Origin: DYJE01 sp041660385
GTDB lineage: Bacteria; Desulfobacterota; Desulfobacteria; Desulfobacterales; Desulfolunaceae
Reading direction: 5' to 3'
DNA: 64,000 nt
Assembly (NCBI GenBank): GCA_041660385.1
Contig: JBAZWJ010000016.1
Location: 1 to 64,000, forward strand
The notes under the pieces were generated by a model. The model had not been told where the DNA came from and ran no database searches. It saw only the letters and a list, made by a program, of their open reading frames with translations. The position numbers and the translations under genes were made by a program. Shown in pieces: positions 59,388-64,000 of this stretch. How positions within the stretch are numbered: the stretch's first letter is position 1; the number at the start of each line of letters is the position of its first letter.

Positions 59388-60632
59388 ATGGCTTTGGGAA
59401 AATACGCGGTGGATTATGAAGAACGAATCAATTACGACCGGCTCAGGCGAGAGCGGTTGGACCGAGCGAAAAAAGAAATCAACGATAACGGGCTGGGGGC
59501 GCTGATCACCTGGGATGAGGCAAACATCCGGTACCTCACCTCATACTATGTCACCACCCCCATGAGGGCGTCCGAAACCCAGTGCGTGTTCATTCCGAGA
59601 AACGGCGAACCAATCCTCTTCTGTGGTGGAACACCTTCCGAGACCGAGCGCCGGATGCCCTGGATGGCCGGACGGATTCGTCCGACCATTTCCATGTTCA
59701 AATTCAACGCGGAAACACCGGATGATATTTCCATCCTTGTATTTATTGATACAGTGGCCAAGTTGATGGCGGAATTCGGAGTTGAAAAGGAACCCCTCGG
59801 TATTGACGGATCAAGCTGCGGCCTTCTCCTTGATCAGGCGTTCAGAAAGGCGGGGGTTACCACGGTTCATGGCAAACCGGTCATGGACAAGGCCCGGGTG
59901 ATTAAAACCATAGATGAGATCGGCCTGCTGCGGATCACCTGCGGGAATTCAGAGACAGCGTTCGCGGCCATTGCCGACGCCATCCGGCCGGGTATCCGTG
60001 AATGTGATCTTGTGGGTATCGGGATCAAGGCGCTTTACCAGGAGGGTGCGGATCATACCGAAGATCTGGTCTGCTGTTCCGGCTTCAACACCAACCCCTA
60101 CGGATGGTCTTTTTCAGACAAGCCCATCCGGCCGGGTGATCTGATTTATATCGATGTGGACGGCAATTCATACCAGGGCTACAAATCCTGCGTGTACAGG
60201 ACGTTCTGCTGCGGGAAAGCCACTCAGGAACAGAAGGATCTCTACGCGGAATGTCATGACATGCTGTATCGGGCCATTTCCATCATTCAGGATGGCGTCA
60301 CCGATTATGACATTATCGCTCAATGGCCCCAATCCCCCCAATATTGGGGATACAACTCGTGGGAAGAGGTGGCTCCCTATGTTCTCGGACACGGGCTCGG
60401 ACTCAGTCTTCATGACGCACCTTTCATCAGCCCCATACGAAAAGCCTACGGCCTTCCTCCAGTTCCGCTGAAGGAAGGCATGGTCATTGCTCTTGAAACA
60501 TACGCCGGCCACAAGGGAGGGAAAGACGGGGTCCGACTGGAGGAGAATATCCTTGTTACAAAAGACGGATATGAAGTGTTAACCCGCTGGCCTGTGCATG
60601 AGCTGATGGAATGCTGGCTGCCTTACAATTAA
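59388..60632 (+). CDS. M24-family (creatinase/prolidase-fold) enzyme, DddP-like, with altered metal site
   Basis: 414 aa from the ATG at 59388 with AAAGGAGG; the frame extends to 59301 through the operator, so that start is rejected. N-terminal creatinase-like domain (about 15-165), then a pita-bread domain. Of the usual metal ligands, Asp258 (with Asp256), His335 ('GHGLGLSLHD'), Glu370 and Glu385 ('VRLEEN') are present, but the second Asp is replaced: aligned on the following Arg-Thr, Cys268 sits there. 'DVDGNSYQGY' and 'NTNPYGW' recall DMSP lyase DddP. Creatinase itself works without metal. Likely a C-N or C-S bond-cleaving enzyme; substrate unknown. Confidence 0.75.
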   Translation: MALGKYAVDYEERINYDRLRRERLDRAKKEINDNGLGALITWDEANIRYLTSYYVTTPMRASETQCVFIPRNGEPILFCGGTPSETERRMPWMAGRIRPTISMFKFNAETPDDISILVFIDTVAKLMAEFGVEKEPLGIDGSSCGLLLDQAFRKAGVTTVHGKPVMDKARVIKTIDEIGLLRITCGNSETAFAAIADAIRPGIRECDLVGIGIKALYQEGADHTEDLVCCSGFNTNPYGWSFSDKPIRPGDLIYIDVDGNSYQGYKSCVYRTFCCGKATQEQKDLYAECHDMLYRAISIIQDGVTDYDIIAQWPQSPQYWGYNSWEEVAPYVLGHGLGLSLHDAPFISPIRKAYGLPPVPLKEGMVIALETYAGHKGGKDGVRLEENILVTKDGYEVLTRWPVHELMECWLPYN

Positions 60633-60648
60633 TGGATGGAGAATAACC

Positions 60649-61908
60649 ATGTCAAAATCAACTGTTTCCATTGCAAAGGGATTTGACCCGGATAAAACCG
60701 TGTTCCAGGCCATCGAACAACTCGGCGGCATCAATCGGTTTGTCAAACCTGGCTCTGTTGTGGTGATCAAACCGAATGCCGGTCATGAGGGTGCGCCGGA
60801 AACCTCGATCAACACGAGTCCCGGTGTCGTCGCCGCCGTGATCCGCGAGGTGAGAAAAGCGAACCCGAAAAAGATCATTCTCGCTGAAAGTTCTGCTATC
60901 GGCTGCGACACCATGACCTGCCTTGAATCCAGCGGCATAAAAAAAGCGGCCGAGGAAGCGGGCGTCGACGAAATCAGGGATATTAAAAAAGATACGGATT
61001 TGATCGAAAAAACAATTGAAAACCCCACATCCGCGATAAAATCTGTCGAGTTCCCCCGGTTTCTCCTTGAGGCGGACCACATCATCAACGTGCCGATCTT
61101 CAAATCCCACGTGAGCATGGTCTTTTCCTGCGCGCTTAAAAACTTGAAAGGGGTGGTCCAGGACATTCATCATTTCGTGATGCATACGACGAATCTGGCC
61201 GCGGCCATGATGGATCTGGGGGCGGTGTTCAAACCGGACCTCACCATCGCGGACATGATCCGGCCCATGGAAGGTTTTGGTCCCCATTCCGGGACATCGG
61301 TGGAATTCGGCGCCATTCTGGCTAGCTCGGACATGGTAGCTCTGGACGCCACGGCATGCCGGCTTGTGGGGCTTGACATCGGCAAAGTGGAGTATTTCAA
61401 GGCCGCCAAGGAAAAGGGTCTGGGATCGTTTGACATCAATGACATCGATATTGTGGGGGATTCCATTGAGAGTACCCAACACGATTTTTACCTGCCTTAC
61501 ATTTCCGGTTTCAATGCATGGCCGGAATATCATTTCCATGTAAACATGGCGTGCAGCACGTGTCAGGGCCTTGCCGCGTTCACGATGGAACGGCTCAAGG
61601 CGCTGGATGAATACGACAAAAACAAGGGGCTCCATATTTTTCTCGGACGTCACGCGAAAATCCCCGCCGGTCTTGAAAAAGAGAAGGATCTGATTCTCCA
61701 CGGCGACTGCACCCTCGCCCTCAAAAAGAAAATTGAAAAAGCAGGCGGTTCCTGCCTTCATATTTCGGGATGTCCGCCGGTGGAACCCTTCCCCTACTGG
61801 ACCATTATGGACCGTGTGGAACAGCCGACTGAACGCTCAACCCGTGAACGTCATGCGGAAGAAGAAGTGATTTTCAAGGAATGGCTGAAGAAACGGAAAC
61901 GGGAATAA
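60649..61908 (+). CDS. DUF362 domain-containing protein
   Basis: 419 aa. 'VVIKPNAGHEGAPETSINTS' and 'INVPIFKSHVSMVFSCALKN' are the DUF362 core, with 'LKGVVQDIHHFVMHTTNLAA' and 'LTIADMIRPMEGFGPHSG'. Cysteines in 'MACSTCQGLAAF', 'GDCTLAL' and 'ISGCPP' could bind a cluster, but no ferredoxin-type CxxCxxCxxxC motif is visible. The function of DUF362 is unknown. 16 bases after the M24 gene, GGAG in place. Position suggests a role in the same catabolic route. Confidence 0.8.
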   Translation: MSKSTVSIAKGFDPDKTVFQAIEQLGGINRFVKPGSVVVIKPNAGHEGAPETSINTSPGVVAAVIREVRKANPKKIILAESSAIGCDTMTCLESSGIKKAAEEAGVDEIRDIKKDTDLIEKTIENPTSAIKSVEFPRFLLEADHIINVPIFKSHVSMVFSCALKNLKGVVQDIHHFVMHTTNLAAAMMDLGAVFKPDLTIADMIRPMEGFGPHSGTSVEFGAILASSDMVALDATACRLVGLDIGKVEYFKAAKEKGLGSFDINDIDIVGDSIESTQHDFYLPYISGFNAWPEYHFHVNMACSTCQGLAAFTMERLKALDEYDKNKGLHIFLGRHAKIPAGLEKEKDLILHGDCTLALKKKIEKAGGSCLHISGCPPVEPFPYWTIMDRVEQPTERSTRERHAEEEVIFKEWLKKRKRE

Positions 61909-61935
61909 AACAATAAACAGGAAAGGAAAACGATC

Positions 61936-62877
61936 ATGGGACTTGATGACATTAAACGTGTGGCAGTGGTTGGGGCCGGACTCATGGGTCACGGCATTGC
62001 ACAGATATATGCGGAGGCCGGGTACGATGTCCGGCTTGTGGACACTCGTGAGGCTGAACTGGACAGGGCGAAAACACGGATCAGGGCATGCCTTGCGACC
62101 ATAGGAAAAAAGGGGCTGGTGAGTGAGGAAGAAGGCAATCTCTGCATGACCCGCATCCGTTTTACCACAAATCTTTCGGACGCGGTATCGGACGCGGATC
62201 TCGTGGTGGAGGCGGTTCCCGAAGTGGCGGAAATCAAAACCGATGTGTATCGAAAACTCGATGCATTCTGCGGACCGGAGACGCTGTTTCACACCAATAC
62301 CTCCGGCCTCGACGTGTTCAGGCTTGTTCCAGAAAAACGCGCAGTCCGGCTGGTGGCCACGCATTTTTTCGCTCCGGCCCGGATCATCCCTCTGGTTGAA
62401 GTGTGTCCAGGGCCTGTGACGGACAAGAACGCCTTGTGTCTGACAAAAAGCCTTCTCCGGAAAGTCGGCAAACAGCCGTTGGTGATGAAGCAGTTCGTCC
62501 CCTCGTTCATTGTGAACAGAATTCAGAATTACATCTCCATGGCGGTATTTGAAATGCTGTCCAATAACTGGGCCACTCCGGCGGAAATCGACATAGCTGT
62601 CAAATACAGCCTGGGTATCCGCCTGCCAATTGTGGGCGTCGTGCAGTCCCTTGATTTTACTGGTCTTGATCTGGTCCAGGACATTATTGCAGGGACGGGA
62701 ATCTCGATTCCCCTGATCGATGACCTGGTGAAACAGGGTCGCCTTGGAGCAAAAACATCCAAAGGATTTTATGACTACGATGGAAGAAGCGAAGAGGCTA
62801 TCGTTGAGAAACGAGATCTGCGTTATCTGGAAATAGCTGAGTTTCTGGAAAAAACCGGCGCCCATCAATCGATATGA
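61936..62877 (+). CDS. 3-hydroxyacyl-CoA dehydrogenase family NAD enzyme (possibly carnitine-dehydrogenase-like)
   Basis: 313 aa, single module. NAD site 'VAVVGAGLMGHGIAQIYAEA'; catalytic Ser in 'TNTSGLDVF', His-Glu pair in 'ATHFFAPARIIPLVEV', then the C-terminal dimer domain 'PSFIVNRIQNYISMAVFEML'. The family oxidises 3-hydroxy acids or their CoA esters; L-carnitine dehydrogenase belongs to it and is often found with BKACE, as here. Whether the substrate is a CoA ester or free hydroxy acid cannot be told. AAAGGAAA Shine-Dalgarno; 27 bases after the DUF362 gene. Confidence 0.85.
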   Translation: MGLDDIKRVAVVGAGLMGHGIAQIYAEAGYDVRLVDTREAELDRAKTRIRACLATIGKKGLVSEEEGNLCMTRIRFTTNLSDAVSDADLVVEAVPEVAEIKTDVYRKLDAFCGPETLFHTNTSGLDVFRLVPEKRAVRLVATHFFAPARIIPLVEVCPGPVTDKNALCLTKSLLRKVGKQPLVMKQFVPSFIVNRIQNYISMAVFEMLSNNWATPAEIDIAVKYSLGIRLPIVGVVQSLDFTGLDLVQDIIAGTGISIPLIDDLVKQGRLGAKTSKGFYDYDGRSEEAIVEKRDLRYLEIAEFLEKTGAHQSI

Positions 62878-62911
62878 TTATCCCGTGAATGATAAAGGAG
62901 AAATACATACA

Positions 62912-63793
62912 ATGAAAAACAAAGTCATCATCACAGCGGCCCTTTCAGGGGCCGGGACTTTCAAACAGAATTGTCCGGCGGTTCCTTACACTCCGGAAGA
63001 ATTTGCCGATGAAGCGGACCGCGCATTCAACGCAGGAGCCGCCATGGTCCATGTTCATGCGCGAGGGGAAGACGGGATGGCCACCCACGATATCGGCCGC
63101 ATCCAGGCGACCCACGATGCCATCAAGGAACGGGTTCCCTCCATCATCGTCAATCTCACTTCGGCTGTGGGCCCGTTTGCAACCACCAGCCAAAGAATCG
63201 ATCAGATCGAGGCCGTCAAACCGGAAATGGCTTCCTTGAATACAAACACCATGAATTTCGGCATTGTTGACCGGAAAACCGGAACGGTGATCGTTGATTA
63301 TGTGTTCACCAACACATTCACCATGCTCAAGGATTTTGGACAAATCATGGAAAACAATTCGGTGAAACCCGAAATTGAAGTCTATGATTTCGGGGGATTG
63401 GACAATGTCCTGTTGATCGCGAAACAGGGAATTTTCAGTGGACCACTGAATTTCAATTTTGTATGGGGTGTGGCCGGAGGGCAACGGTTCAGGCCCGACG
63501 CCTTTATCGCTCTGGTAAACGCCCTTCCGGAAAACTCCAATTTTACCACATGCGGCATCGCACGAGACCAGTTCAGCGCCTGCACGCTATCCTGTCTGAT
63601 GGGTGGGCATATGCGCGTAGGGCTTGAAGACAATACGAAAATGCCCGATGGCCGTATGGCCAAAGGGAACGGAGAGTTGGTGGAATGGGCCGTCGCAGCC
63701 GCGAGATCTCTTGGTCGTGAACCGGCCACTTCCGATGAAGCAAGGGTCATCATGGGCCTTGACCAGAACCTAAGGAAGATCGCGGCATGTTAA
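62912..63793 (+). CDS. Beta-keto acid cleavage enzyme (BKACE, DUF849)
   Basis: 293 aa from the ATG at 62912, with AAAGGAG; a GTG at 62885 would translate the Shine-Dalgarno. Zinc ligands His47 and His49 in 'AAMVHVHARGEDG'; 'VNLTSAVGPFATTSQRI' and the family motif 'GGHMRVGLEDN' are present. BKACE enzymes react a beta-keto acid with acetyl-CoA to give acetoacetate and a new acyl-CoA. The upstream dehydrogenase would supply the keto acid and the downstream CoA-transferase could recycle CoA. The CoA-transferase start overlaps the stop. Confidence 0.92.
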   Translation: MKNKVIITAALSGAGTFKQNCPAVPYTPEEFADEADRAFNAGAAMVHVHARGEDGMATHDIGRIQATHDAIKERVPSIIVNLTSAVGPFATTSQRIDQIEAVKPEMASLNTNTMNFGIVDRKTGTVIVDYVFTNTFTMLKDFGQIMENNSVKPEIEVYDFGGLDNVLLIAKQGIFSGPLNFNFVWGVAGGQRFRPDAFIALVNALPENSNFTTCGIARDQFSACTLSCLMGGHMRVGLEDNTKMPDGRMAKGNGELVEWAVAAARSLGREPATSDEARVIMGLDQNLRKIAAC

Positions 63794-64000
63794 CACTGAT
63801 AAAACACAAAAACGACACGCACGTTTCATTGCCGGAAGGCAGCAACCCTCTTTTCATGGACCCGGACCCGGACCCGGATGCGGCCCGTCTGTTTTTTAAA
63901 ACAAAATCACGGGCACTGGTTTCAAAAGTCACCACCGTGAAAGCGGCGGTGTCTGAGCTTGTACAAAACGGAGACTATATCGCCGTGGGGGGATTCGGTA
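63787..64000 (+). CDS. CoA-transferase subunit A, partial (cut by window end)
   Basis: First 71 codons only. The start ATG overlaps the BKACE stop by 7 bases. After an unusual N-terminal stretch with 'DPDPDPD' (three tandem GACCCG units), the sequence 'KVTTVKAAVSELVQNGDYIAVGGFG' matches the beginning of class I CoA-transferase alpha subunits (glutaconate/acetoacetate type). It would move CoA between acetoacetate, acetate or the pathway acid. The longer N-terminus is atypical; an inner start is possible, but no good site is seen. Confidence 0.75.
   Translation, partial: MLTLIKHKNDTHVSLPEGSNPLFMDPDPDPDAARLFFKTKSRALVSKVTTVKAAVSELVQNGDYIAVGGFG

Noticed and set aside
60658..62868. Long minus-strand frames (367 and 343 codons) opposite the DUF362 and dehydrogenase genes
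   Set aside because: Both are antisense shadows of well-supported genes with codon-bias-driven openness; composition is not protein-like.
63858..63877. Tandem GACCCG units as a functional repeat
   Set aside because: Only three units, encoding DPDPDPD at the start of the CoA-transferase; may be a linker or chance.
1..64000. tRNA, rRNA, CRISPR arrays, prophage or intact IS elements
   Set aside because: I looked on both strands and saw no cloverleaf with tRNA consensus, no regular spacer arrays and no transposase or integrase.

Overview
The window looks like chromosomal DNA of an anaerobic sulfate-reducing bacterium of the Desulfobacterota, most likely the Desulfobacterales. This is inferred from gene content: an acyl-CoA dehydrogenase beside EtfAB and a membrane Fe-S ETF:quinone-type oxidoreductase, a PxxKW cysteine-rich protein, an FlgM partner of the DVU0524 type, a biotin operon carrying its own fatty-acid-type enzymes, and a probable small selenoprotein. 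I see no rRNA, tRNA, CRISPR array, prophage or intact insertion sequence.

Layout. 0-10 kb: the tail of a polysaccharide-export gene, then a mostly minus-strand set: cobalamin-type radical SAM protein, MarC, alpha/beta hydrolase, FadH-like dienoyl-CoA reductase, CBM9-like protein, FlgM with its partner, Nudix hydrolase and class II aldolase. 10-19 kb: an MscS channel, then a fatty-acid oxidation module: a FadR-like TetR repressor, acyl-CoA dehydrogenase, Fe-S oxidoreductase and etfBA. Two promoters in it carry FadR-like boxes. 19-26 kb: a TPR protein, then a partner-switching signalling operon with two 7TM/PP2C phosphatases, a SiaB-like kinase and a SiaC-like phosphoprotein. 26-32 kb: a minus-strand biotin operon, bioB-hotdog-SDR-ACP-nitroreductase-KAS-hotdog-bioF, behind a textbook promoter overlapped by a BirA operator.

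32-43 kb: housekeeping and envelope genes (TatT/TPR-like protein, hyaluronan-synthase-like glycosyltransferase, LOG protein, methionine aminopeptidase, KpsF, PxxKW protein, aminotransferase), a VapBC pair, phosphoglycolate phosphatase, TruA, a previously unmarked UGA-containing dual-CXXC small protein, and an RsuA-type pseudouridine synthase. 43-46 kb: a second VapBC pair, a decayed DUF4020-like gene and a long inverted repeat. 46-56 kb: mfd, a SurA-like chaperone, a RodZ-like protein, MgtE, RecO, a sugar GHMP kinase and a lipid-kinase-like protein. 56-58 kb: two RelE/ParE-type toxin-antitoxin pairs among dispersed repeats. 58-64 kb: a TetR-controlled catabolic operon (M24-family enzyme, DUF362, 3-hydroxyacyl-CoA-dehydrogenase-like enzyme, BKACE and a CoA-transferase cut by the window end).

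The most interesting items are the probable selenoprotein at 42.2-42.4 kb, which has an apparent SECIS hairpin; the self-contained pimeloyl/biotin operon with an unexplained nitroreductase-family member; the 58-64 kb beta-keto-acid cleavage operon, whose M24 enzyme has lost one metal-ligand Asp; and the FadR regulon. Intergenic DNA, especially at 53-58 kb, is full of a TTCGATG heptamer repeat and other short palindromic elements.
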